Source: Caballeronia sp. SEWSISQ10-4 2 (GTDB taxonomy: Bacteria; Pseudomonadota; Gammaproteobacteria; Burkholderiales; Burkholderiaceae). From it: a stretch of DNA of 42,849 nt. A program made the position numbers and the translations under genes. This document shows, piece after piece, positions 16,418 through 24,393 of this stretch. A model generated the notes under the pieces. It saw only the letters and a program-made list of their open reading frames with translations, did no database searches and had not been told where the DNA came from. The DNA lies in NCBI RefSeq assembly GCF_030464885.1, contig NZ_JALPRJ010000072.1:1-42849 (forward strand), read 5' to 3'. Numbering within the stretch: position 1 is the first letter of the stretch; each line of letters opens with the position of its first letter.

Positions 16418-16912
16418 TTAGTGCAACGGACCTTCGAGTGTGCTGCCGTGAGCGAACTGCCGGATCAGCCGGACGGTGTCGATATCCGCTTCCCGATACG
16501 CCGACTTCACAATCTCTTGTGTCTGCAGCGCGTCGGCGCTGGCCTGGGGATCGTCGGCGACGGGCAGGGTGGTGGCGTAGGTGAAGCGCAGGAACAACTG
16601 AAGCTCGTCCGGTTGCTCGATCGCCATGGTCAGCGAGCCGCCCACGTACTCGGCGGTCGGCAGGATGTCGTAGCGCACGCTGCTTTCGGGGATGAGCGTC
16701 ACGCGATCCCGCACGATAGCCTGACCGTAGTGCAATTCGCGTTCGAGCACGTCGCCGTCGCGTGACAGGATCGCGCATCGATCCAGGCCGATCACGAACA
16801 GTTGCGGCTGTTCCGCGCGCAGCACGAGTCCGTGCCAGACCTGTTCACGGGTCATCGATTCCACGAATGGATTGAGCGGGTCGTTGATCTGGATGAGGTG
16901 TTCGAAATTCAA
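16418..16912 (-). CDS. DUF1857 (SRPBCC-like) protein with TTG start
   Basis: 164 residues of the DUF1857/AtaL-like group in the SRPBCC superfamily of small-molecule-binding or polyketide-associated proteins. The start MNFEHLIQINDPLNPFVESMTREQVW fits the family N-terminus, which fixes the start at the TTG at 16910-16912; the next ATG would remove the first beta strand. AAGGAAA precedes the TTG. The domain continues through GLDRCAILSRDGDVLERELHYG and the C-terminal helix. It follows the OsmC gene by 46 bases on the same strand, perhaps co-transcribed. Ligand and function are unknown. Confidence 0.82.
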   Translation of the reverse strand: MNFEHLIQINDPLNPFVESMTREQVWHGLVLRAEQPQLFVIGLDRCAILSRDGDVLERELHYGQAIVRDRVTLIPESSVRYDILPTAEYVGGSLTMAIEQPDELQLFLRFTYATTLPVADDPQASADALQTQEIVKSAYREADIDTVRLIRQFAHGSTLEGPLH

Positions 16913-16958
16913 AACGACAGTTTCCTTGGGTTGTTCGATTAGCCGGCCATCGCGAGGG

Positions 16959-17369
16959 TCAAGCGGGCGTAAGGCCCGAATGAATCATGATCGTGCCGCT
17001 GAGAATCTTGTGCACGGGACACGCATTCGCGATTTGCAAGAGCCGTTCCCGCTGGGTGGTGTCGAGCTCCCCGGTCAGCAGGATCTGGCGGTCGATCACG
17101 GTGCCTTCGGGCGTGGTGTCCAGGGTGAGCGTCACGTGCACCGCTTCGAGCGGCCACGCCTTGTGCTTGGCATACATCCTCAGCGTGACCGACGTGCATG
17201 CGCCCAGGCTCGACAGCAACAAGCTGTGGGGAGTCGGGCCGGTATCTGCGCCACCGTGCGTGGACGGTTCGTCGGCGAACCATTCATGCTGGCCGTCGCT
17301 CAGCGAAACCTGGAAATCCGTTGCACCAATACTGGCGCTGATAGGCGGCGTCACAAACTTTTCGGACAT
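16959..17369 (-). CDS. OsmC-family peroxiredoxin-like protein
   Basis: 136 residues from the ATG at 17369, preceded by GGAG; an upstream start would add 12 unlikely residues. OsmC/YhfA-type features: GGADTGPTPHSLLLSSLGACTSVTLRMYA with the first redox cysteine, and NACPVHKILSG with the second. Two-cysteine OsmC proteins reduce organic hydroperoxides. It lies downstream of the pirin gene but a strong hairpin stands between them, so it probably has its own promoter in the 17370-17430 region or depends on read-through. Confidence 0.9.
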   Translation of the reverse strand: MSEKFVTPPISASIGATDFQVSLSDGQHEWFADEPSTHGGADTGPTPHSLLLSSLGACTSVTLRMYAKHKAWPLEAVHVTLTLDTTPEGTVIDRQILLTGELDTTQRERLLQIANACPVHKILSGTIMIHSGLTPA

Positions 17370-17430
17370 GCAGTACTCCAGGGCTGAGTGATTGGCGCAC
17401 GGCATCGAATGAAAAAGCAGACAATAAAAC

Positions 17431-17482
17431 GGCGCGGCACGAATGACTATTGTGACGCAAATAGTGTCATTCGTGCCGCGCC
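17431..17482 (-). terminator. Long hairpin terminator after the pirin gene
   Basis: Perfect 17-base arms (17431-17447 and 17466-17482) enclose an 18-base spacer whose ends can extend the pairing with a two-base bulge. On the minus strand it is followed by GTTTTATT and further T-rich sequence. Unusually long for a terminator. Confidence 0.7.
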
Positions 17483-17526
17483 GGTGAAACGAGCACGGTC
17501 TGACCGCTCAATGGCGGCGAGCCTGC

Positions 17527-18399
17527 TTAGTGGTTGATCGTACCCATCCGCCCCGCCTGATAGTCGACCACGGCTTGCCGGATCTCATCTTCCGTGTTCA
17601 TCACGAACGGGCCATAGCGCACTACTGGCTCCTTCAGCGGCACGCCGCCGAGCAGCAGCAATTCGAGCGGCTCGTCGCCTGCGGCGAACGTCACCGTGTC
17701 GCCATCGTTCGCGAACACGATCATCTGCCGCGCACCCACGGCTTGCTTTGCCTCGCCATACAGGCCAACGCCCGACAACGCATAACCGAACACGCGAAAG
17801 TCGCGCGGCACCGGATGCACGATCGACGCGCCCGGTTCCAGCGAAAAGTGCTGGTAAAGAATCGGCGTACGCGTTTCGATAGCCGCCTTCACGCCCAGCG
17901 CTTCGCCCGCGATCACTTTCACGCGCACACGGCCGTCGTCGCTTGTCGCAACCGGAATGTGCTCCGACGCAATTTCCTGATAATGCGGCGGAATCATCTT
18001 GTCGCGCTTGGGCAGGTTCACCCAAAGCTGCAAGCCGTGCACGCGGCCGCCGGTGCGCGTGAATTCCGGATCGGGCATTTCGCTGTGGACGACGCCTGCT
18101 CCGGCCGTCATCCACTGCACGTCGCCCTGACGCAGCGTGCCGGAATGTCCTGCCGAATCCTTGTGGCCGAACTGGCCCTCGAGCGCATACGTCACGGTTT
18201 CAAACCCGCGATGCGGATGATCGGGCGCGCCTTTAGCCTCGCCGGGCGCGTAGTCGACGGGTCCCATTTCATCAAGCAGCAGGAAAGGGTCGAAGTCCAT
18301 CAAAAGCCGCGTGGGGAACGGGCGATGCACGACAAAACCGCCGCCCTCCACGGTGCGGAGCGCCGGAACAGTGCGTTCGATACTGCGTGTAGTGTCCAT
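17527..18399 (-). CDS. Pirin-family bicupin protein
   Basis: 290 residues. The N-terminal cupin has the metal site pattern HPHRGFETVTY with further His and Glu (HSEMPDPEF region), as in bacterial pirins and quercetinase-type YhhW proteins; a second cupin follows (about residues 170-275). Pirins bind Fe or another divalent metal; some cleave quercetin and others modulate enzymes. The start MDTTRSIERTVPALRTVEGGGF is preceded by a weak ribosome site. It is divergent from a LysR regulator, which probably controls it. The substrate is unknown. Confidence 0.9.
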   Translation of the reverse strand: MDTTRSIERTVPALRTVEGGGFVVHRPFPTRLLMDFDPFLLLDEMGPVDYAPGEAKGAPDHPHRGFETVTYALEGQFGHKDSAGHSGTLRQGDVQWMTAGAGVVHSEMPDPEFTRTGGRVHGLQLWVNLPKRDKMIPPHYQEIASEHIPVATSDDGRVRVKVIAGEALGVKAAIETRTPILYQHFSLEPGASIVHPVPRDFRVFGYALSGVGLYGEAKQAVGARQMIVFANDGDTVTFAAGDEPLELLLLGGVPLKEPVVRYGPFVMNTEDEIRQAVVDYQAGRMGTINH

Positions 18400-18575
18400 T
18401 TTGTCCTCGCGTGCGGCCGTTGTGACCGATGCAACAAGTAGGGCGCCGTTGGGTCATTAGCGCCAAATTTAAAACATAGCGCTATTATATGGATCGAATT
18501 TCGGGGAAAAAGCCGTCCCTCCGCAATGGATTGTCCCACCTGTGAGACAACCAAGAACCGAGTAGAACTGACCGC

Positions 18576-19538
18576 ATGAAACCTGACTCGCACGACCTCA
18601 ATGACCTGATGTACTTCTCGTATGTCGTCGAGCACGGTGGTTTCTCGGCGGCGGAACGCGTGCTGGGCATCTCCAAGTCGCGTTTGTCGCGACGGGTGTC
18701 GGAACTCGAAACCTCTCTCGGCGTGCGGCTGATGCAGCGCTCCACGCGCAAGCTTGCCTTGACGGAGGCCGGCCAGCTCTTCTACCAGCATTGCCAGGCG
18801 ATGCTCGCCGAGGCGCAAGCCGCCGTCGATATCGTGCATAGCCTGCGCGATTCGCCGCGCGGCAGTGTGCGAGTCAGCGTGCCGGTGACTTTGGCGCAGA
18901 CGTTTTTATCGGCGGTAATGCCGGACTTTCTGCATCGATACCCCGAGGTTCGGGTGATCATGAGCGTGACGAATCGCGTGATCGATCTGTTCGAGGACGC
19001 TATCGACGTCGCGTTGCGCGTGCGCTCCGAGCCGCCCGTCAATTCAACGATCGTCGCGCGGCCGCTGTGGCGCACCGAACAGATGCTGGTCGCCGCGCCT
19101 TCACTGCTCAAGCCGAACGCGCCGCCGCTCACGCCGTCGGAACTGGCGCAATTCGATACCATCGATACCCCGTCCGGCGACGGTCGCCACGTTTTCCGGC
19201 TGATCGCACCCGACGGCACGCGTCACGAATTCGAGCACGAACCGCGCCTTGTCACGGCCGATCTCGGGATGATCCGCGAAGCCGTGATGCGCGGCGTGGG
19301 TATCGCGGCGTTGCCGGAGATGATGTACGGCGCTGCGCTGCGCACCGGCCAGATGTCACCGGTCATGCCCGGCTGGACGTTTCCGACACCGCAGCTCTAT
19401 GCGGTGTTTTTATCGCGGCAGGGCATGGTGCCAGCCATTCGCGCATTCGTGGATTTTCTGGTGGAGTCGATCAATGACAGCAATCGCTTCCCGGGAGAAT
19501 GTCCTCTCCAAGTAGAGCCCGCTCGCGAAACAGTGTGA
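18576..19538 (+). CDS. LysR-family regulator, divergent from pirin gene
   Basis: 320 residues. The N-terminal winged helix-turn-helix (LNDLMYFSYVVEHGGFSAAERVLGISKSRLSRRVSELETSLGVRLMQRSTRKLALTEAG in outline) is typical of the CrgA/DsdC-like LysR branch; the effector domain follows from about residue 95. The 176 bases shared with the divergent pirin gene should contain its binding site. In this regulator group, targets often include the adjacent pirin, with inducers such as quinones or phenolics, but that is inference here. Confidence 0.92.
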   Translation: MKPDSHDLNDLMYFSYVVEHGGFSAAERVLGISKSRLSRRVSELETSLGVRLMQRSTRKLALTEAGQLFYQHCQAMLAEAQAAVDIVHSLRDSPRGSVRVSVPVTLAQTFLSAVMPDFLHRYPEVRVIMSVTNRVIDLFEDAIDVALRVRSEPPVNSTIVARPLWRTEQMLVAAPSLLKPNAPPLTPSELAQFDTIDTPSGDGRHVFRLIAPDGTRHEFEHEPRLVTADLGMIREAVMRGVGIAALPEMMYGAALRTGQMSPVMPGWTFPTPQLYAVFLSRQGMVPAIRAFVDFLVESINDSNRFPGECPLQVEPARETV

Positions 19539-19667
19539 CTAATCGCGGCGAATCAATAAGTTTCTGACATTGAAGCGTGCGCTTGCGATGGTCAGATTCA
19601 ATCGCCACGCGCTTGAACGCGCTGTACCCGGGCGCTATGATGAAATCTCTTCGCTAAGGAGCTGCTT

Positions 19668-19787
19668 ATGCGAAAACTCACGGCCACTTTTATAGTAGGC
19701 CTGATAGGGCTAATAGCGCTGTCCGTGTCGAGCACGGCTGTCGCATGTGGCGATACTGCGAGTTCGAGCTACTCGAGTCCAAAGTAA
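19668..19787 (+). CDS. 39-aa exported peptide
   Basis: A small gene with a good AAGGAG (19656-19661) before its ATG. The first 24 residues are a signal peptide (MRKLTATFIVGLIGLIALSV, then SSTAVA), followed by a single Cys and a 14-residue Ser-rich tail (GDTASSSYSSPK). The VAC junction could be a weak lipobox, making a tiny lipoprotein, or a normal signal peptidase I site. I do not recognise a family. It is followed by a terminator, which supports expression as a separate unit. Real gene status rests on the ribosome site and export signal. Confidence 0.6.
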   Translation: MRKLTATFIVGLIGLIALSVSSTAVACGDTASSSYSSPK

Positions 19788-19820
19788 CCGCTAGCCCGAA
19801 TGTGCCGGCGCGCACACAAA

Positions 19821-19853
19821 AAAAGGCCTTCATCACTGCGATGAAGGCCTTTT
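19821..19853. terminator. Bidirectional terminator between the small peptide gene and exbD
   Basis: AAAAGGCCTTCATC and GATGAAGGCCTTTT form a fourteen-base stem with a five-base loop; A-run and T-run on either side serve both strands. Confidence 0.9.
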
Positions 19854-19906
19854 ACTTTGGGGTCTTGCGAATGACGCTTGGCGTAAGTTCGCGTAAGTAA
19901 GTCAGC

Positions 19907-20332
19907 TTACTTGCCGCCCGCCTTAGGCTCGGTAACAAAGCCAATCTTCGATAACCCGCCACCTTGTGCAGCCGACATGACATCGGCGACGCGCTCATAC
20001 GGCACCTTGCGGTCCGCGCGCAAACGCAATTCCGGCTGAGGTGTCTGCTTCGAGGCGTCGGCTATGCGCGCCTGCAGGGCGGCGTCGTCGACCTTCTGGT
20101 CGTTCCAGAGCACCGTGCCGTCCGCTTCGACGGCAACGTCCACATGCGCCGGTTTGGTGTCCTGCGGTTGGCTGCTCGCTTTCGGCAAATCGATCTTGAC
20201 CGCATGATTGATCGCGGGAATGGTCACGAGAAAGATGATCAGCAGAACCAACATGACATCGACGAGCGGCGTCATGTTGATCTCGCTCATCATGCCGTCG
20301 TCCTCGTCGCTGGAGAAAGGGCTCATGGCCAT
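19907..20332 (-). CDS. exbD: Biopolymer transport protein ExbD
   Basis: 141 residues. One membrane helix near the N-terminus contains the essential proton-path aspartate (MTPLVDVMLVLLIIFLV, about residues 20-36), and a periplasmic TolR/ExbD domain follows. With ExbB it converts proton-motive force into movement of TonB to energise siderophore and haem receptors. It starts 12 bases after exbB and ends the tonB-exbB-exbD operon before a terminator. Confidence 0.95.
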   Translation of the reverse strand: MAMSPFSSDEDDGMMSEINMTPLVDVMLVLLIIFLVTIPAINHAVKIDLPKASSQPQDTKPAHVDVAVEADGTVLWNDQKVDDAALQARIADASKQTPQPELRLRADRKVPYERVADVMSAAQGGGLSKIGFVTEPKAGGK

Positions 20333-20344
20333 GGCGACGTCCCC

Positions 20345-21121
20345 TTAGCTCGCACGCGATGCAGGCTGGGTGGCACCGGAAACCGATCCCGAAGCGACGC
20401 CAGTGGCCAAGCGCAAGCCATCTCCGCGCTTGCTCGACGCCAGCTTGGTGCCCGTGACGAAGAACGCATGCAGGCCGTGCGCGAAGCGGTTCAGCTTCGT
20501 GACAATGCCCTTGTTCCAGCGGGTCAGTGCGTTATATCCGAGCACCGCCGGAATCGCAACGAACAGGCCGAAGGCCGTCATGATCAGCGACTCGCCAACC
20601 GGTCCCGCGACTTGATCGATGGAAGTCTGGCCCGTCGCGCCGATGGTCAGCAGCGCGTGATAAATCCCCCACACGGTGCCGAACAAACCGACGAACGGCG
20701 CGGTGCTGCCGATCGACGCGAGCACGGCGAGCCCCGTCTGCATGCGTCCCACGCCTTCGTCCATGGTGTCCTTCAGGCAGCGCGTGATCCAGTCCGACAC
20801 GTCCATGCGGTCGTGCAGATGCGGTTGCGTCTGATGGTGGTGATCGGCGGCATCCTGGCCGGAGAGGGCGAGCGCAAGGAACGGGTTGTCCTGCGCGTTC
20901 AAAGAATGGCTGCTCAGCTTCTTGATGCCATCGGCGAAATCGTCCGAATGCCAGAACGCCTGCTCCGCGTTTTTCGTGAGGCGTTTCAAGCGCAGCACGT
21001 TCAGGCCTTTCACCAGGATCACTGTCCACGACAGAATCGACATGATCGCCAGCGCCAGCGCGATACCCCGCGTGACGAAATCCCCTTGCGCCCAGACATG
21101 CGCCAAGCCGTAGTTTTGCAT
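20345..21121 (-). CDS. exbB: Biopolymer transport protein ExbB
   Basis: 258 residues of the MotA/TolQ/ExbB proton-channel family. Three membrane helices are visible: near residues 14-36 (ALALAIMSILSWTVILVKGL), about 120-145 (ASIGSTAPFVGLFGTVWGIY) and about 165-190 (ESLIMTAFGLFVAIPAVLGYN). The GTVWGI segment and the proton-path threonines are typical. It forms the pentameric stator around ExbD that drives TonB. Between tonB (86-base gap) and exbD (12-base gap) in a Fur-controlled cluster. Confidence 0.95.
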   Translation of the reverse strand: MQNYGLAHVWAQGDFVTRGIALALAIMSILSWTVILVKGLNVLRLKRLTKNAEQAFWHSDDFADGIKKLSSHSLNAQDNPFLALALSGQDAADHHHQTQPHLHDRMDVSDWITRCLKDTMDEGVGRMQTGLAVLASIGSTAPFVGLFGTVWGIYHALLTIGATGQTSIDQVAGPVGESLIMTAFGLFVAIPAVLGYNALTRWNKGIVTKLNRFAHGLHAFFVTGTKLASSKRGDGLRLATGVASGSVSGATQPASRAS

Positions 21122-21207
21122 TGCAGTTCCTGTGTAGATATCTAGAAATCAGGTCGAATTTTTTTAGTGTCTATTCAGCGTTCGTTGGACCGGTCTCGAC
21201 CGTTGCA

Positions 21208-21984
21208 CTAGTCGTTCAGCCCGAATACGAACGGCTGGGAATACGCGGCGCGGATGGCCACTCCGTTTTCCTTATAGGGCTTGCATGCGCTCGAGCGCAT
21301 GGCGTCGAGCGCGGCGTCATCCAGCCGCGACGAGCCGCTGCTCTTCTTCAGTTCGATGTTCTCGATCTTCCCCGTCAGCCCGACGACGAACTTCACCAGC
21401 GCCGCTCCGGATTCACCGCGACGTCGCGACAACGCCGGGTAGTCCGGCATCGCGATGTTGCATTCGAGATGCGCGACGTCCTTTGGCGCGTCAAGAGCCA
21501 TCGTCGGGCGCCCGATAGCCGGTGCGGCGGCGGCCGGCGCTGCCGCACCGGGCGGCGTAGGCGGAGCGGGAGCGGGCTCCAGCGCAGCCGCTGCAACAGG
21601 CGAGGGCGCTGTGGTTTCCGGCAACGGTGTCGGCGCGGCTTTCAGGCGCGGCTGAATAACGGGCTTGGGTTTTGGTACGGGCTTCGGTGGTACCGGTTTC
21701 GGCGGCGGAGGCACGGGCGTCGACTGAATTGCCGCGGGAGCCGCGACCGGTTGCGGCGGCGCGAGGCTGATCAGTTCGGCGGTGATCGTCTTCGATTTGA
21801 TCGGGCGCGACGGCGGTTCGTTACGCAAGGTAAGCGCGACGACGAGCAGGCCCACGTGAATCGCCACCACGGCGACGCTCGCGGCAATCACGCGCGGATT
21901 GATGCCTGAGGATTCGGTCGAAGGGAAGGCGTGAGCGCTAAGCGCCGCAGCCGAGTTGCCGGGCGAGATCTGGGGAGACGGCAT
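21208..21984 (-). CDS. tonB: TonB energy transducer
   Basis: 258 residues from the ATG at 21984. A signal-anchor helix (VIAASVAVVAIHVGLLVVAL) is followed by a long Pro/Lys/Ala-rich spacer (PPPKPVPPKPVPKPKPV) that spans the periplasm, and a C-terminal TonB domain (YPALSRRRGESGAALVKFVVG, LDDAALDAMRSSACKPYKENG). It transmits energy from ExbBD to outer-membrane receptors. A TTG upstream could add 14 residues, but the ATG is preferred. The Shine-Dalgarno is weak for either choice. Confidence 0.93.
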   Translation of the reverse strand: MPSPQISPGNSAAALSAHAFPSTESSGINPRVIAASVAVVAIHVGLLVVALTLRNEPPSRPIKSKTITAELISLAPPQPVAAPAAIQSTPVPPPPKPVPPKPVPKPKPVIQPRLKAAPTPLPETTAPSPVAAAALEPAPAPPTPPGAAAPAAAAPAIGRPTMALDAPKDVAHLECNIAMPDYPALSRRRGESGAALVKFVVGLTGKIENIELKKSSGSSRLDDAALDAMRSSACKPYKENGVAIRAAYSQPFVFGLND

Positions 21985-22056
21985 ATTAGCGTGGTTGTAC
22001 GGTGGCGACACCGTACGAATAGCCAAAGCCCATGCAGCATGTGAGACTGGAGGACT

Positions 22057-22119
22057 TCATTTTCGGAAGATGAGCAGAGAAATAAACAGCGTGGTCACAA
22101 AACCGATCAGCAATTCCAT
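22057..22119 (-). CDS. 20-aa membrane peptide upstream of tonB
   Basis: A very short frame with a perfect AGGAGG site just before tandem ATG codons (22122 and 22119); spacing favours the second. The peptide (MELLIGFVTTLFISLLIFRK) is one hydrophobic helix with a positive C-terminal end, so it should sit in the inner membrane. It lies in the bfd-tonB interval on the same strand as both genes and ends 72 bases before tonB. I recognise no family. It may be a functional small protein, or a leader whose translation affects tonB. Confidence 0.5.
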   Translation of the reverse strand: MELLIGFVTTLFISLLIFRK

Positions 22120-22304
22120 CATTCCCTCCTTGGATGGGGGTTGGCGGGCTGGCTCGATGTGACCTGGCTTGCGGGCGGAGAAGCGTGGACTTCGGTGTCA
22201 ACCATGATGACGCACGGTGACTGGCGCGAAAGCCGTCTACGTGGCCAGATGGCAGCGTAGCGACGACTTGCGCCAAACAAATCCCCGTCGATCTTGGAGC
22301 GTAC

Positions 22305-22541
22305 TTACGCGGCCTTGCGTTCGTAGAACGTCAGCGGCACGGCCTGATGCTGGTCGCCTCGCATGTTGCAATGCGAGGCGCAACCGCTTTGCAACATGAC
22401 GTCGCGTACAGTTTCCTCGCACTTGCCGCAGCACAAGGCAACACCCAGTTCGAATTGCAGTTCGTCAAAGGTAGATGCGCCATCGGCAATCGACGCGCGA
22501 ATCTTTCTATCCGACACTGACTTGCACACACAGACGATCAT
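22305..22541 (-). CDS. bfd: Bacterioferritin-associated ferredoxin
   Basis: 78 residues of the BFD-like [2Fe-2S] family. Cysteine ligands appear as CVC near the start (MIVCVCKSVSD) and CCGKCEETV in the middle, the CXC...CXXC pattern. A Cys/Asn/His-containing tail of about 25 residues (SGCASHCNMRGDQHQ) goes beyond the domain. Bfd reduces the haem of bacterioferritin so that stored iron is released. The ATG at 22541 is chosen over a TTG two codons upstream. Its promoter holds a Fur box, so it is made in iron shortage; bfr itself is 1.2 kb away. Confidence 0.92.
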   Translation of the reverse strand: MIVCVCKSVSDRKIRASIADGASTFDELQFELGVALCCGKCEETVRDVMLQSGCASHCNMRGDQHQAVPLTFYERKAA

Positions 22542-22567
22542 GGTCAACCGCGATAGCTAACGTTAAT

Positions 22568-22603
22568 GCGAATTATTATCATTCCTTATGCGAAAGTTGG
22601 CAA
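22568..22603 (-). promoter_or_regulatory. bfd promoter with overlapping Fur box
   Basis: On the minus strand a -35 TTGCCA (22598-22603) and a -10 GATAAT (22575-22580) are exactly 17 bases apart. A Fur box at 22568-22586 matches the 19-bp consensus at 13 positions and covers the -10. It should repress bfd, and possibly the downstream peptide-tonB-exbBD genes, when iron is plentiful. Confidence 0.82.
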
Positions 22604-22787
22604 TAGCGGTGAACGGTTTTTTTCGGTGTGCGGCGAACGGGAAAAGGGGACGGGGTGCGAAGCCTTGTCGCAGAAGGAAGCCGCTTTATGTAAAGAACTG
22701 AAACCGCGTGCGCGGAAGGGGTTTTTTCAGCCGATAACGCGGTTTTTTGTGGCCTGGAGGCGATCAGGCCGGTCTTGGGGCGTGGTC

Positions 22788-23690
22788 TCAGACCGGATCG
22801 GATTCCAGCGCCCGGGTGCGCCGCGACGGGATCACGACGTGTTCCACGGTGACATCCAAACCGAGCAGCGACGCCGCGAGCTGTCGCAGAGCCAAACCGT
22901 CGTTGGTGGAGTAAAAGCGCGGCAATTCGATTGCCTGAGCTTGGGCAGGCGCCGCGCGCAGACCAAACGAATCCAGTTGCCGTTCGAGTTGCCGCGCTAT
23001 CGCGACACTCGTATCGACCAGCTTGAGCCGGTCGCCGGCAATAGAGCGGATGGCTTCATCGAGAAAGGGGTAGTGCGTGCAGCCGAGAACGAGCGTGTCG
23101 GCGTTGGCGTCGAGCATGGGTTGCACGTAGCTTCGCAGCAGAGCCAGGAGTTCGGGTGAGTCCGTGTCGCACCGTTCCACCGCCTGCACAAGGCCGTGCC
23201 CCGGCTGAAGGATAAAGCGGCAATCGCTGGCATGGCGCTCGGCCAGCGCCTGAAACCGCGCGCTGCGCAGCGTGACGGCGGTAGCCAGCACGCCCACCAC
23301 GCGCGTTTGCGATGAGAGCGACGCGGGTTTGATGCCTGGTTCCACGCCGATCACGGGAACGGCCAAGCGTTCGCGGGTTTGAGCGATGGACTGCGAGGTC
23401 GCCGTGTTGCATGCGACCACCAGCGCCTTCGCGCCCTGCGATACCAGCCATTCGCCGATCGCGAGCGTCCGGTCGGCGATAAAGTCGTCGTCGCGTTCAC
23501 CGTACGGCGCGTATAGCGAATCCGCGGCGTAGATCAGCCGTTCGTCCGGCAAGGCGGCACGTACCGCGCGCAAGACGGACAAACCGCCAAGGCCCGAATC
23601 GAAAATGCCGACGGGCGCGTCCGAACCGAGCGCTTCGGCAGAGGCACTGACCGCGGGGCTAAACGATGAACGAAGGGCGTCGAAGGGCAT
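22788..23690 (-). CDS. murI: Glutamate racemase
   Basis: 300 residues. The two catalytic cysteines are C94 in VVACNTATS and C204 in GCTHYPF, with the substrate-binding D31-S32 in GIFDSGLGG and APYGERDD near 61-68. It makes D-glutamate for peptidoglycan. A tail of about 25 residues carries it beyond the usual 265-275 length. It starts 13 bases after bfr ends, so the two are probably co-transcribed, a pairing of iron storage and cell wall synthesis that looks incidental. Confidence 0.95.
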   Translation of the reverse strand: MPFDALRSSFSPAVSASAEALGSDAPVGIFDSGLGGLSVLRAVRAALPDERLIYAADSLYAPYGERDDDFIADRTLAIGEWLVSQGAKALVVACNTATSQSIAQTRERLAVPVIGVEPGIKPASLSSQTRVVGVLATAVTLRSARFQALAERHASDCRFILQPGHGLVQAVERCDTDSPELLALLRSYVQPMLDANADTLVLGCTHYPFLDEAIRSIAGDRLKLVDTSVAIARQLERQLDSFGLRAAPAQAQAIELPRFYSTNDGLALRQLAASLLGLDVTVEHVVIPSRRTRALESDPV

Positions 23691-23703
23691 TGTGGCCGGT
23701 AGC

Positions 23704-24180
23704 TTACTCGTTTTCGCCCATCATGGTTTGCTGATAGTTCTGGATGCCGACCTTCGCAATCAGATCGATCTGCGTTTCCAGCCAGTCGATGTGCTCTTCC
23801 GTATCGTCGAGAATCTTCACGAAGATCTCACGCGAGATGAAATCGCGAACCGATTCGCAATAGGCGATAGCTTCCTTGCACGTGCTCTGCGAAATCTGTT
23901 CGAGCTTCAAGTCGCACTTAAGGATTTCTTCGGTCTCTTCACCAATCAGCAGCTTGTGCAGGTCCTGAAGGTTCGGCAGGCCGTCGAGCATGAAAATACG
24001 CTGGATCAGCCAGTCGGCATGTTTCATCTCGCCGATCGACTCGTCGTATTCGTGTTTGCCAAGCTTCTCCAGCCCCCAGTGCTTGTACATGCGCGCATGC
24101 AGGAAGTACTGGTTGATCGCAGTCAACTCGTTTTTCAGCTGCTGGTTGAGGTATTCGAGGGCTTTGATGTCGCCTTGCAT
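23704..24180 (-). CDS. bfr: Bacterioferritin
   Basis: 158 residues, normal bacterioferritin length. The haem ligand Met52 is present, as are ferroxidase-site residues E18, E51, H54, E94 and H130. The position of the sixth ligand, Glu127 in E. coli numbering, is Thr here (ILDDTEEH), with glutamates at 128 and 129 instead. It stores iron as a mineral in a 24-subunit, haem-containing shell. It leads a two-gene unit with murI. An AATGAGAATG motif lies at 24301-24310 in its upstream region. Confidence 0.95.
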   Translation of the reverse strand: MQGDIKALEYLNQQLKNELTAINQYFLHARMYKHWGLEKLGKHEYDESIGEMKHADWLIQRIFMLDGLPNLQDLHKLLIGEETEEILKCDLKLEQISQSTCKEAIAYCESVRDFISREIFVKILDDTEEHIDWLETQIDLIAKVGIQNYQQTMMGENE

Positions 24181-24300
24181 GTTAGTTCCTTGTGTGGGCG
24201 TTTCAGCTTTTCAAACATAACCGCTCAGGTTTAAAAAGCCAAGATGAAAAATGGTGTTTTCCCCGCCATTTGGCGGAGATTTCGTATTTCCGCGCGCTGG

Positions 24301-24322
24301 AATGAGAATGAAAACAGTTCTC
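24301..24322 (-). promoter_or_regulatory. AATGAGAATG motif upstream of bfr
   Basis: GAGAA and TTCTC (24304-24308 and 24318-24322) form a short dyad inside a sequence starting AATGAGAATG, the same half site found in the ftrA upstream region. It is 120-140 bases before bfr. It could be a Fur-type or other iron-responsive site; no promoter elements were assigned. Confidence 0.35.
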
Positions 24323-24342
24323 TACTCGACCGCCCGAAAATG

Positions 24343-24373
24343 AAAGAGCCGGGCGCGTGGCCCGGCTCTTTTT
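24343..24373 (-). terminator. Terminator of the fumarase gene
   Basis: AAAGAGCCGGGC and GCCCGGCTCTTT make a twelve-base stem with a five-base loop. The fumarase gene ends at 24394 on the minus strand; T-rich flanks exist on both sides. Confidence 0.85.
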
Positions 24374-24393
24374 CGTATTGCTAAGACGGTAGT

